From contig NZ_JBBOWX010000001.1 of NCBI RefSeq assembly GCF_038007285.1, forward strand, positions 4,233,501 to 4,297,500: a stretch of DNA of 64,000 nucleotides. The letters are read 5' to 3'. The translations under genes were made by a program, and so were the position numbers. The notes under the pieces are model-generated. The model saw only the letters and a program-made list of their open reading frames with translations. It ran no database searches and was not told where the DNA came from. Position 1 is the first letter of the stretch, and each line of letters opens with the position of its first letter. This DNA is from Sporosarcina sp. FSL K6-3457 (GTDB lineage Bacteria; Bacillota; Bacilli; Bacillales_A; Planococcaceae). This document shows positions 1-7,813 of this stretch, in pieces.

Positions 1-175
1 CATCCACGCCCAATGATATAGGCTGTTTGTAACCACTGGATCCGTATTGCAATTGAATTGTAAAAGGTGTTCGTTGGACAACTTTTGCTTTTTCTTGTTG
101 CAGCAGCTTACGTGCTTTCTGCGGCTTACAAGGCATAAGCGGTTGTCCATGTTTGTTCAGTACGTAAACGAGCAT
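1..175 (-). CDS. iscB: IscB-type RNA-guided HNH endonuclease, N-terminal part only
   Basis: The first 58 codons of a gene leaving the window on the left. The protein begins MLVYVLNKHGQPLMPCKPQK and continues into a KARKLLQQEKAKVV stretch, which is the PLMP N-terminal domain of the IscB/IsrB family (also called RRXRR). These proteins are transposon-encoded ancestors of Cas9 that cut DNA guided by an omega RNA. A GGGAGG ribosome-binding site stands 8 bases before the ATG. The RuvC and HNH parts are outside the window, so an intact IscB, an HNH-less IsrB and a decayed copy cannot be told apart. No tnpA is adjacent, as is common for this class. Confidence 0.85.
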   Translation of the reverse strand, partial: MLVYVLNKHGQPLMPCKPQKARKLLQQEKAKVVQRTPFTIQLQYGSSGYKQPISLGVD

Positions 176-181
176 ATCGTT

Positions 182-396
182 TACCTCCCTCGAGTTAGCT
201 ACTCTTCGCCAATGTTGTAAGTGCTTGTTAGGCATGCAACACCGCTCCTTTCCCTCAGAGCTTTTAATCACATGCGACAGTTGCATAGAACTAGAGTTGG
301 CATTCTATGGTGTCATGACACAAACAACGTAGTCAGTAAAGACTTAGGCTAGTCAATTAAGGCTCTTTCAAGCCTGCGACTTCAGTCGCGGGTTAT
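182..396 (-). ncRNA. Candidate omega RNA and left end of the IscB element
   Basis: About 190 bases separate the MFS stop codon from the iscB start, close to the roughly 200-nt omega RNAs encoded directly upstream of iscB. Read on the minus strand it contains consecutive hairpins: GCGACTGAAGTCGC, then GGCTTGAAAGAGCC, a long-range ATGCAAC...GTTGCAT pair (280-286 with 234-240), and an inner GCTC...GAGC stem. Position and stems are seen; the RNA identity is inferred. The guide would come from DNA just outside the left end, here the 3' end of the MFS gene. Confidence 0.6.
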
Positions 397-1576
397 TGAC
401 CCTTTTTCTCACAATAATTTTATGTAATTCATACATAGTATACATGATTAAATAGATGATATAGAAAGCAATCGCCACTAGATAGAGCGCTTGGTACGAA
501 TAGCTCGCTGCAACAAGTCCAAGTAACACAGCACCACCACCAATACCGATATCAAAAAAGTTAAAGAAAGTAGCCATCGCCCCTTCATGCTCATGCTCTC
601 CCACTAAATTTAAACACCATGTTTGAATCGTAGGAAAAATGGCCCCGAAGCCAAAACCGTATAAAAATGCCGCGACAAAGAATGACGTACTCGTCTGTGC
701 CATATATAAAACGCATAAACCCGTGAGCGCTATAATACCAGCGGGAATTAAAATAACACTCGGACCATATTTGTCAAACAAACGTCCCGAGAAAAAACGA
801 ACGACAAAACCTGCAATCGCGACAACAAAGAAAAATAGGCCAACATGCTCAAAACTTTTCTCCAGCGCGTAAAGAGACATGTAGGACATGATTCCGCCAG
901 CTGCTACGCCTGTGAATAGGGCTAAAAACGCCGGGAACAGCACTCGTTTTTCAAATAGTTTCACACGAATTTTTTGCGTAGGCAGTGCATCTTCTGCTTT
1001 TCGCTTTACTACTACTAAAGACAATGTCGCTAATAACAAAATAGCCATGCCGCCTAAAAATAGACGTTGATAACCGTATACATCGAGTAATAGAATCCCA
1101 ACCATCGGACCGATTGAAATTGCCACGGTTTCACCAACACCAAAATAGCCAATGCCCTCTCCACGACGTTCTTTTGGTATTACTTCGGCCACAATTGTTG
1201 CAAAATAAGTTGTCTCAAGTCCAAATCCTGCACCATGCACTAAGCGTATCGCCATTAATACCTCTATATTAGGTGCTAAATAATAAGCGCCTGTTGTTAA
1301 TGTAGAAATTGTCGCACCAATGATCAGCAAATATTTCTTATTCATTTTTGTCGCAAGAACTCCTGCAAAGGGACGAACCCCAATCGCAGAAATCATAAAA
1401 ATACCTGTGACAAGCCCTATTTGCGTTGCATTCCCACCAAGCGTCGTAACAAATAAAGGCAAGGTCGGTAGTAGCATCTCAAATGCCATAAATAGTAAAG
1501 CATTTGCGATCATAAGAAAAATAAAAGAAAGTGACCAAAGCTTCACTGAGCTTTTCGCCTTTGCGCCGGTTCGCAT
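368..1576 (-). CDS. MFS transporter, 12-TM drug/metabolite type
   Basis: About 402 residues of alternating hydrophobic segments with major facilitator signatures, including a GIFMISAIGVRPFAG loop between helices 2 and 3 and R-rich cytoplasmic loops. It is probably a proton-coupled exporter in the cytoplasmic membrane; the substrate cannot be read from sequence. The start is the ATG at 1576, because GGAGG lies 9 bases upstream; a TTG further out would place that site inside the gene. The last codons (NPRLKSQA) are encoded by the hairpin that appears to begin the IscB element, so the natural C-terminus may have been replaced by the insertion. A short decayed relative of its C-terminal part lies near 6.9 kb. 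Confidence 0.85.
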   Translation of the reverse strand: MRTGAKAKSSVKLWSLSFIFLMIANALLFMAFEMLLPTLPLFVTTLGGNATQIGLVTGIFMISAIGVRPFAGVLATKMNKKYLLIIGATISTLTTGAYYLAPNIEVLMAIRLVHGAGFGLETTYFATIVAEVIPKERRGEGIGYFGVGETVAISIGPMVGILLLDVYGYQRLFLGGMAILLLATLSLVVVKRKAEDALPTQKIRVKLFEKRVLFPAFLALFTGVAAGGIMSYMSLYALEKSFEHVGLFFFVVAIAGFVVRFFSGRLFDKYGPSVILIPAGIIALTGLCVLYMAQTSTSFFVAAFLYGFGFGAIFPTIQTWCLNLVGEHEHEGAMATFFNFFDIGIGGGAVLLGLVAASYSYQALYLVAIAFYIIYLIMYTMYELHKIIVRKRVNNPRLKSQA

Positions 1577-1748
1577 TAGTTTAACCTCCAAATTAACAGA
1601 ATAATTGTATTTTATATGACCCCAGTCAGATAGTCAAGTTGTTTTATTAGTAATAGCACACTATATCTAATATTAAACTGACCATAGTAAGACTCTTGAT
1701 TACATTCATGTTAAATCAGGGGAAGTGAAACATTCTCTGTAAAAAAAA

Positions 1749-1780
1749 ACCGTGATATGCGCCTTTAGCACATTCACGGT
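1749..1780 (-). terminator. Rho-independent terminator
   Basis: ACCGTGA...TCACGGT with a 9-base A run on the left, which is a U run for leftward transcription. It would end transcripts from the sugar dehydrogenase gene starting near 3.09 kb. Confidence 0.6.
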
Positions 1781-1830
1781 CCAAATTACTTCCTTATTAT
1801 GTTACGCTGAAAATCAATATCATAATTTAA

Positions 1831-1993
1831 CTATATATGTTGAACTTATGATTGTAGCATAATCACCAGCGAAGGCGACTACTGGGGTAGCCGAAGCGAT
1901 AAGACTGCCAACGGTTTTCTGGCCGGCTTATCGCGAGAGGCATCCCCTAGCGCCAAGCGGCTTTAGTAGGATTCTTTAGTTCAACTTATATAG
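1831..1993. repeat. MITE-like palindromic element with terminal inverted repeats
   Basis: The ends CTATATATGTTGAACT (1831-1846) and AGTTCAACTTATATAG (1978-1993) are inverted repeats matching at 15 of 16 bases. The interior is itself an imperfect palindrome: CTGGGGTAGCC...GCGATAAG is mirrored by CTTATCGC...GGCATCCCCTAG. No coding capacity. An ATTTA beside both ends might be a target duplication but is AT-rich and unconvincing. Part of the core recurs near 37.44 kb. Apart from this element and the terminator, the 1577-2009 gap shows nothing I recognise. Confidence 0.55.
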
Positions 1994-2009
1994 ATTTATT
2001 CCATTCATT

Positions 2010-3092
2010 TTAATTCGATTCTGAAAGTTTGATTCTGTATAACTTATCGTCATTCTCCTGTGGAGCGCCACGCCCATCTGTATTATTGCTAATGAAATAA
2101 AGGTAGTTATCTTCAATTAGCACATCCCGGATTCTGCCAAGTCCAGTGATGACTTCCCATTGTTCACCTGTTGCTGGATTGAATCCTAGTATTGCCGCTC
2201 CTCTTAGTGCCGCCACATACAAATTGCCAGCATAATAGCCCATTCCAGATGGTGCCCAAGTTACCTCATCTCCGGAAGTGAATAGCGGTGAAACCATACC
2301 TGCTTGTTCCTCACGACCTTCAATAGTCGGCCAGCCGTAATTTTGACCGCCTTCTATTTTATTGATTTCATCATTTGCAGAGTTACCGTGCTCGCTTGCA
2401 TATAGCGTGCCGTTAGGTGACCAAACAAGCCCTTGAGGATTTCGGTGTCCATAACTATAGATGTAAGAATTTTGGAATGGGTTATCACTTGGAATTGACC
2501 CATCCAGATTCATTCTCAATATTTTCCCACCTAATGAATCGATATCTTGTGCTAGTCCAGGCTCAGATGCATCACCTGCTGTCGCATAGAGTTTTCCATC
2601 AGGTCCAATTTTAAGTCTGCCTCCATGATGATAGGAACCACTTGGGATTTTATCGAGAAGCAAATTCTCTTCCCGCCAAACATTATCTTCTAAACGTAGC
2701 GTAATAATACGGTTAAATTGTCCGGTATTGTCTCGATACGTATAATATGCATATGCTAGATTCGATTCCTGAAAATCCGGAGCTAACACAAATCCTAATA
2801 ACCCCGCCTCTGAAGCTGTCGCAAGTTCTTTCTCAAGTTCTACGCTTTGCCGTTCCGTTTCCCCATTTTCTACTTTTACTATATTTCCTGTTCTTTCTGT
2901 CAAATAGAAGGTACTTCCGATTTTTTCAATAGACCAAGGAGCCTCAAGATTTTCTGCTACTACTTCTTGTTGCTGATTTCCCTGCTGATTTATAGTAATT
3001 TTCTGCTCATTCCCAGGATCTTGTTGTCCTTTTTTAGAACAGCCAGCAAGTAGCAGTATTGCAAACAAAGATATTGCTAAGATTTTCTTCAG
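2010..3092 (-). CDS. PQQ-type soluble sugar (aldose) dehydrogenase, lipoprotein
   Basis: A six-bladed beta-propeller protein of the GDH-B/YliI family, thought to oxidise aldoses with pyrroloquinoline quinone. The conserved YHHGGRL (carrying the catalytic His) followed by KIGPDGKLYATAGD, and the YGHRNPQG motif, are intact. The N-terminus is a lipoprotein signal ending LLLAGC, so it is tethered outside the membrane. The start is uncertain: the best-spaced codon after AAGGAGAGGTG is a CTG at 3092 giving a canonical signal (KKILAISLF), while in-frame GTGs at 3101 and 3113 lie inside or before the ribosome site. No PQQ synthesis genes are nearby. It appears monocistronic. Confidence 0.8.
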   Translation of the reverse strand: MKKILAISLFAILLLAGCSKKGQQDPGNEQKITINQQGNQQQEVVAENLEAPWSIEKIGSTFYLTERTGNIVKVENGETERQSVELEKELATASEAGLLGFVLAPDFQESNLAYAYYTYRDNTGQFNRIITLRLEDNVWREENLLLDKIPSGSYHHGGRLKIGPDGKLYATAGDASEPGLAQDIDSLGGKILRMNLDGSIPSDNPFQNSYIYSYGHRNPQGLVWSPNGTLYASEHGNSANDEINKIEGGQNYGWPTIEGREEQAGMVSPLFTSGDEVTWAPSGMGYYAGNLYVAALRGAAILGFNPATGEQWEVITGLGRIRDVLIEDNYLYFISNNTDGRGAPQENDDKLYRIKLSESN

Positions 3093-3164
3093 CTTAATCA
3101 CCTCTCCTTTCACATATAATTTAAGAACTACTAATCATACAGGACTGCCAGGTTAATAATAAAA

Positions 3165-4046
3165 CTAAGTTGTTAAGCCATGTCGTAATTCCTGTAAGAA
3201 CGCTTGACCAGCAGGTGATAATCCTTGGTTTTTCTTCCAAGCAATATTTAAATTGGCTTTCAATGGCGGGGCGAATGGTACAAATTGAAGTGTTTGATTA
3301 GATGATGTGTCGATTAGTTGATCTAAACATAAAGCATACCCCAAACCTTCTTCGACCATAATTGCAGCGTTAAAAATAAGATTATAGGTTGCTACAATTG
3401 GATTCTGGTTAATACTTCGACCAAGCCAACCAGAAAGCTGATTATCCACAATACTTTGACGGGATACTAGAAGTGGCTGATCGACGATGTCACTCGGCTG
3501 TATAGTATCTTTATTCGCGAGTGGGCTATCGCGTCGCATCAGAATCCCCCAACGATCTTGATAGGGAAGTTTAATGAAATCATATTGATTTTTGTCAGTA
3601 GGATCAATGAATACTCCAAAATCGAGCAACCCTTTTTCTAATCGTTCTGAAACATCATCAGCATTCCCACTATAAAGGTGAAAGGTAATATTAGGGTGCC
3701 TGGATTGTAATCTATAAAAAGTCTTCGCAATAATACGCATGCCTTCTGTCTCCCCACAACCAATTGCAATTTCGCCATGAATATCTTCAGAGGATTTACT
3801 TAGATTGTGCTCAGTTCGATCAACTAAAGCAAGGATTTCTTTTGCTTTTTGAAGTAAATAATGGCCTGATTCAGTGAGGATAATTTCACGATTCCCTCGA
3901 ATAAATAAAGTCGTTTCTAATTGCTCTTCCAATTCTTTGAGCTGGCGAGAAAGAGTCGGCTGAGTTAAATGCAGCGATTCAGCCGCTTTTGAAATACTGC
4001 GCTCATTGGCTACAGCAATAAAATAGCGTAACACTCGGATTTCCAT
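3165..4046 (-). CDS. LysR-family transcriptional regulator
   Basis: A 293-residue LysR regulator with an N-terminal winged helix (SISKAAESLHLTQPTLSRQLKELE, about residues 17-40) and a type 2 periplasmic-binding-like effector domain. The ATG at 4046 is chosen because GGGAGG lies 6 bases upstream; the open frame extends 6 codons further. It is divergent from the acetyltransferase/Old Yellow Enzyme pair at 4.17-5.82 kb, sharing a 120-base promoter region, so it probably controls that operon in response to an electrophile or a product of it. The effector is unknown. Confidence 0.85.
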   Translation of the reverse strand: MEIRVLRYFIAVANERSISKAAESLHLTQPTLSRQLKELEEQLETTLFIRGNREIILTESGHYLLQKAKEILALVDRTEHNLSKSSEDIHGEIAIGCGETEGMRIIAKTFYRLQSRHPNITFHLYSGNADDVSERLEKGLLDFGVFIDPTDKNQYDFIKLPYQDRWGILMRRDSPLANKDTIQPSDIVDQPLLVSRQSIVDNQLSGWLGRSINQNPIVATYNLIFNAAIMVEEGLGYALCLDQLIDTSSNQTLQFVPFAPPLKANLNIAWKKNQGLSPAGQAFLQELRHGLTT

Positions 4047-4169
4047 GTTAGCCTCCCTACCCATGCCTAACCAGCATGGGTATGTATTTGTTATAGGTAT
4101 TTGTTTCCTTAATCATATCATTTTACAATTGAATACATACAGAAAAACATTAAAAGGTGGTTTATAAAA

Positions 4170-4736
4170 ATGAATATGGATGATTTTATAGAGTTTTGTA
4201 AGGAAGGAAATCCGATAACAGGGGAGGATAAAAAATTACATGGGCTATTAATTCAAAATAGCTATGAAGCTATAAGGATAACGACGAAATTAAATACATC
4301 CTCTCATTCTAGAGAAGAAATCGTAGACATTTTTAGTGAACTTACGGGCAACAAAGTGGATCCTTCATTTATGTGTTTTCCACCATTTCATACAGACTTC
4401 GGCAAGAACATTACCTTTGGAAAAAATGTTTTTTTAAACACAGGGTGCTCGTTCCAAGATAGGGGCGGCATTCGTATAGGGGATGGCTCGATGATAGGCA
4501 TGAACGTTGCGATTGCTACACTTAATCATGGGTTGGATTTGGAGACAAGAAACACAACATATCCCTCTCCGGTTGTCATTGGGAAGAATGTCTGGATTGG
4601 GTCAAATGCAACAATATTACCGGGCGTGACGATTGGGGACAACTCTGTTGTGGCAGCAGGAGCAGTTGTCACAAAGGATGTTCCAGAAAATATTGTTGTT
4701 GCAGGCGTCCCAGCTAAATTTATGAAGAAGATATAA
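4170..4736 (+). CDS. Sugar O-acetyltransferase, hexapeptide-repeat (LacA/Maa-like)
   Basis: A 188-residue left-handed beta-helix acetyltransferase. The maltose/galactoside acetyltransferase signature is clear: a helical N-terminal region, then hexapeptide turns ending [34 protein letters not shown] and the VAGVPAK C-terminus. The NHG in ATLNHG matches the catalytic His site. It would transfer acetyl from acetyl-CoA to a sugar or similar hydroxyl in the cytoplasm. Ribosome site AAAGGTGG is 9 bases before the ATG. Only 17-20 bases separate it from the flavin reductase downstream, so the two are almost certainly one operon facing the LysR gene. Confidence 0.85.
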   Translation: MNMDDFIEFCKEGNPITGEDKKLHGLLIQNSYEAIRITTKLNTSSHSREEIVDIFSELTGNKVDPSFMCFPPFHTDFGKNITFGKNVFLNTGCSFQDRGGIRIGDGSMIGMNVAIATLNHGLDLETRNTTYPSPVVIGKNVWIGSNATILPGVTIGDNSVVAAGAVVTKDVPENIVVAGVPAKFMKKI

Positions 4737-4756
4737 AAAATCGAGGAGAATGTATG

Positions 4757-5818
4757 ATGAGTAAATTATGGACAGAATTAAAAATTGGAAATATGACATT
4801 ATCGCACCGTTTAGCAATGGCACCAATGACAAGAAGCCGCGCTTTAGCTGATGGCGTGCCTAGAGAATTTACTGCGGAATACTATGGACAACGCGCAAGT
4901 TTAGGTTTGATTATTAGTGAAGGGACACAGCCATCAGATGATGGTCAAGGGTATATTAACACACCCGGAATCTATACAGAAGCACATATTGAAGGATGGA
5001 AAAAGATCACTAGTCGTGTTCACCAGGAAGGCGGCCACATTTTTATACAACTCATGCATGTTGGACGTATCTCACATCCCGACAATACGCCTCATCACCG
5101 TCAGCCTGTCGCACCATCTGCTATTGCACCTAAAGTAGAGATGTTTACCGCTGAAGGGATGAAAGAGGCACCAACTCCTAGGGCATTCAGCAAAGAGGAG
5201 ATCAATGAAGTCATTCAACAATTCCGCACAGCTGCTTCTGCAGCAATAGAAGCAGGAGCTGACGGCGTTGAAATACACGGTGCGAATGGTTATTTGATTC
5301 AACAATTTTTAAGTGAAAATTCAAATCACCGAAGTGATGAGTATGGCGGTACGATTGAAAATCGAGCTCGTTTTGCCATTGAAGTAACGAAAGCCATTGT
5401 TGATGAGATTGGTGCAGACAAAACAGGCTTCAGAATATCTCCTTCCTCACCACTACATGACATTGACGAGGGGGAATCTGGTCCCGATGTATATCGCTAT
5501 CTTGTTGCCGAATTAGAAAAATTAGATTTAGCTTATCTCCATATTATGCACGTTGGGAATGAACCTTTGTTAAAAGACCTTCGTCAGTTATGGTCAAATC
5601 CATTACTCGTAAACCGCGCTGGACGTCCACTTGAACAACTTACAACAGATCTTGATAACGATTTGGCAGATATGGTTCCTGTAGGGGTATGGGCACTTGC
5701 AAATCCAGATTTTGTAGAGAGAATCAAGAGTAATGTACCTCTGAATGAAGCAGATCGTAGTACATTTTACGGTGGCGGTGCTGAAGGTTATACGGACTAT
5801 CCATTTTTAATTAAATAA
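4757..5818 (+). CDS. Old Yellow Enzyme family alkene reductase (NemA-like)
   Basis: A 353-residue FMN TIM barrel that reduces activated C=C bonds such as N-ethylmaleimide or enones using NAD(P)H. Family marks are LAMAPMTRSRA at the N-terminus, the active-site HGANGYLIQQFL (Tyr proton donor) and SNHRSDEYGGTIENRARF. The C-terminal YTDYPF is also typical. Two adjacent ATGs exist; the second, at 4757, is better spaced from GAGGAGA. Together with the divergent LysR and the preceding acetyltransferase this looks like an electrophile-responsive unit. A separate degraded flavin oxidoreductase fragment lies at 12.6 kb. Confidence 0.9.
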   Translation: MSKLWTELKIGNMTLSHRLAMAPMTRSRALADGVPREFTAEYYGQRASLGLIISEGTQPSDDGQGYINTPGIYTEAHIEGWKKITSRVHQEGGHIFIQLMHVGRISHPDNTPHHRQPVAPSAIAPKVEMFTAEGMKEAPTPRAFSKEEINEVIQQFRTAASAAIEAGADGVEIHGANGYLIQQFLSENSNHRSDEYGGTIENRARFAIEVTKAIVDEIGADKTGFRISPSSPLHDIDEGESGPDVYRYLVAELEKLDLAYLHIMHVGNEPLLKDLRQLWSNPLLVNRAGRPLEQLTTDLDNDLADMVPVGVWALANPDFVERIKSNVPLNEADRSTFYGGGAEGYTDYPFLIK

Positions 5819-5833
5819 TTAAATTTAAAAAGC

Positions 5834-5861
5834 CACTCAAACAAACACGTTTGTTTGAGTG
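5834..5861. terminator. Hairpin of the CACTCAAACAAAC repeat family
   Basis: An almost loop-free palindrome CACTCAAACAAAC / GTTTGTTTGAGTG just after the reductase stop codon, with an A run on the left. It probably terminates the acetyltransferase-reductase operon. Related sequences occur near 6.97, 10.88 and 50.53 kb. Confidence 0.6.
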
Positions 5862-5881
5862 ACTGACTATAAAATAGGGAA

Positions 5882-6028
5882 TTACACTTTTACATTTTGA
5901 ATAAATTGTGGCAAGTGCTCCTTGTGTGATTCTAATATTTCATCCAAAATGGCTTTGCCAACTGTATCCGATGGAACGAAAGGATTGATGATCATCGCAA
6001 GCAGTGCTGTAGCGTGATTAAACAAGGG
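5882..6028 (-). pseudogene. C-terminal fragment of a GH4 6-phospho-beta-glucosidase
   Basis: Read leftwards this encodes HATALLAMIINPFVPSDTV followed by GKAILDEILESHKEHLPQFI and QNVKV with a stop. It is a near copy of the last 45 or so residues of the intact GH4 gene ending at 8615. The rest of the gene is absent, so it is a dead paralogue tail, with nothing else recognisable before the HAD gene at 6056. Substitutions against the intact copy are mostly conservative or silent, suggesting divergence after a real duplication or import of a second homologue. Confidence 0.85.
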
Positions 6029-6055
6029 ATTGTCGCCATTAACTGAATCACCCTT

Positions 6056-6871
6056 TTATATCGAATTTCTACTTTCTTGTAACGATAGCATTTGAATAAT
6101 TGTCTTCATAACAGCATCTTCTTCATTTGAGCGGGTAATGAAATTGGCAGCATCTTTTAATTCTTGTACTGCATTTCGGACTGCAAAACTATATGTAGAC
6201 CGAGCCATCAGCTCTAAATCATTGTAACCATCTCCGAATGCCATTGTTTCTTCGGGTGTAACATTTAATAAACTCTGTAAGTGTTCAACTGTAGTACCTT
6301 TATGAACATTCACATTCGCAATATCAATCCATGCTGCTTCAGACGCGACGATATAAGCTGATTCAAAAAAACGGGACAGTTTTCCCCTCGTTTCAAAACA
6401 ACGAAGTAAAGGATCATGGATTGTGATTTTAACAAAGTCATCTGTTATCTCGCTAAAATCAGAGACTTGTCTTACTCGAGCGTATGACCTTCTGACAATT
6501 GCTGCTTCCACTTGAGGAATATTATCCTTTATCACTGCACCACTTCCTGTACACGCAATAATAGTATGATCAAGACTGATTTCCTCAAGCAACTGAATAA
6601 TTTCCAATCCCAATTTATTGTTAAGCAGAGATTCATAAATAAATTCTCCATTATGTTTAATTCGAGTTGCACTATCACCTAAAATCCATAAATCATCTGC
6701 ATCATCACCAAATAACTCTTCTACCCGTTCACATTGCTTGCCAGTAACAGGTGCGAAAATAACTCCTTTTTCTGTCATTAACTTTTTTACATCGCTGTAT
6801 AGTTTTCTATTAAAATCACCACTATTATTCAAGAACGTTCCATCCATATCCGTTAAAATTAATTTAATCAT
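6056..6871 (-). CDS. Cof-type HAD-IIB phosphatase
   Basis: A 271-residue haloacid-dehalogenase-superfamily phosphatase. Motif I is DMDGTF with the nucleophile Asp at about residue 8, and motif IV is GDGYNDLELM near residue 213. The large C2 cap between them places it in the Cof/YwtE/YkrA group, which dephosphorylate sugar phosphates or flavin precursors. GGGAGGAG precedes the ATG by 5 bases. It stands beside GH4 glycosidase material, so a phosphosugar substrate is plausible, but that is inference only. Confidence 0.85.
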   Translation of the reverse strand: MIKLILTDMDGTFLNNSGDFNRKLYSDVKKLMTEKGVIFAPVTGKQCERVEELFGDDADDLWILGDSATRIKHNGEFIYESLLNNKLGLEIIQLLEEISLDHTIIACTGSGAVIKDNIPQVEAAIVRRSYARVRQVSDFSEITDDFVKITIHDPLLRCFETRGKLSRFFESAYIVASEAAWIDIANVNVHKGTTVEHLQSLLNVTPEETMAFGDGYNDLELMARSTYSFAVRNAVQELKDAANFITRSNEEDAVMKTIIQMLSLQESRNSI

Positions 6872-6905
6872 ATAAGCTCCTCCCTATATTTCTAGGTTGC
6901 TACAA

Positions 6906-6955
6906 GTTAAAGTAACACAGTAACACCATCGATGCCGATATCAAACATGTTTACT
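6906..6955 (-). pseudogene. Tiny decayed MFS transporter fragment
   Basis: Read leftwards it translates as NMFDIGIDGVTVLL, a stop, then LVA. This aligns with FFDIGIGGGAVLLGLVA in the MFS protein at 368-1576. The nucleotide match is visible over roughly 45 bases. It seems to be the last remnant of a related transporter gene, squeezed between the HAD gene start and the abiEii stop codon. Confidence 0.6.
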
Positions 6956-6964
6956 AACAAATAG

Positions 6965-7813
6965 TCACTCAAACAAATCCTCCATAAGACTCCATAATTT
7001 CAAAGTAGCCTGTTTAATTTCATCCCAAGTAATTTCGTCCGCATAAACGAATTGTTTTTGATATCTTGTCCACTTTTTCTCAGAATCACTACTGCCAAAT
7101 ACCTCATTCAATATTTCCAAACCATCTTTCAATAGATGAACTGATCCTCTTTTTTCCGCAGTAGCCTGAACTGCAGATACTAAAACGCTTTTTTCAATCC
7201 GTTCACTTTGAGTTGCTAATAAAATATGGATATCATAGAAGTCTCTCATCCTCGTATTGGCAAGACCCCTTGATATAATTGTTTCCAGTTTTTCCGCCAG
7301 AACTGATTCAATGTTATAGGCTAGTATCTCGATTGTACGATTCTCAAGCAGTAAATCAAAAGTATAAGAAACCTCCCTGGGTGTAATTTCATCCCCTGTT
7401 GTGATATCGACCTTTAAAGGTACTCTCATATTCTCAAGATTTGAGTTAATAGTAAGCCTGTAACCGTTGTACTCATCCTCATCGCGGATTGTTTCAATTT
7501 TTGTTAATGTCATTTGAACTCCGTCATCGACTGTTACAGATAATATCTTCTCAAATACTTCCCTCAAGGCTGTTTCTGTCACCGGATATCCTTTAATAGT
7601 AGCGTCCATATCCATCGTGGATCTCATGTCAATACCAACTAGTGCTGCTACTAGCATCCCACCTTTTAGTATAAACTTGTCTTTAAGCTCCGATAAAGAA
7701 ATTCTCTCTAGGAGTCTTTCTAACATATAGTTCCGCATCAACAACTGGGCATTTATATCTTTGTCCCTTGCTACATTCCGAATTAAGTCTTTCAGTTGTC
7801 TGGTCGTTTTCAT
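6965..7813 (-). CDS. abiEii: AbiEii/AbiGii-family nucleotidyltransferase toxin
   Basis: A 282-residue protein of the AbiEii/AbiGii (DUF1814) family, the toxin half of a type IV toxin-antitoxin and abortive-infection system. The nucleotidyltransferase core is visible as FILKGGMLVAALVG followed by MRSTMDMDATIKG near residues 47-75, with acidic metal-binding residues. The family is thought to block growth by nucleotidylating a target such as tRNA. It follows abiEi with a 4-base ATGA overlap, so the two are translationally coupled. Its last codons and stop coincide with a copy of the TTTGTTTGAGTGACT repeat. Confidence 0.9.
   Translation of the reverse strand: MKTTRQLKDLIRNVARDKDINAQLLMRNYMLERLLERISLSELKDKFILKGGMLVAALVGIDMRSTMDMDATIKGYPVTETALREVFEKILSVTVDDGVQMTLTKIETIRDEDEYNGYRLTINSNLENMRVPLKVDITTGDEITPREVSYTFDLLLENRTIEILAYNIESVLAEKLETIISRGLANTRMRDFYDIHILLATQSERIEKSVLVSAVQATAEKRGSVHLLKDGLEILNEVFGSSDSEKKWTRYQKQFVYADEITWDEIKQATLKLWSLMEDLFE

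Noticed and set aside
368-420. Second hairpin reading as the normal MFS terminator
   Set aside because: It has no U run in the direction of the MFS gene and looks more like the end of the IscB element.
1838-1993. Clear target-site duplication ATTTA around the MITE-like element
   Set aside because: The match is short, AT-rich and offset by one base at one end, so it may be chance.
5882-6028. A small independent gene
   Set aside because: It has no start or ribosome site and aligns only with the C-terminal end of the GH4 enzyme, so it is a fragment.
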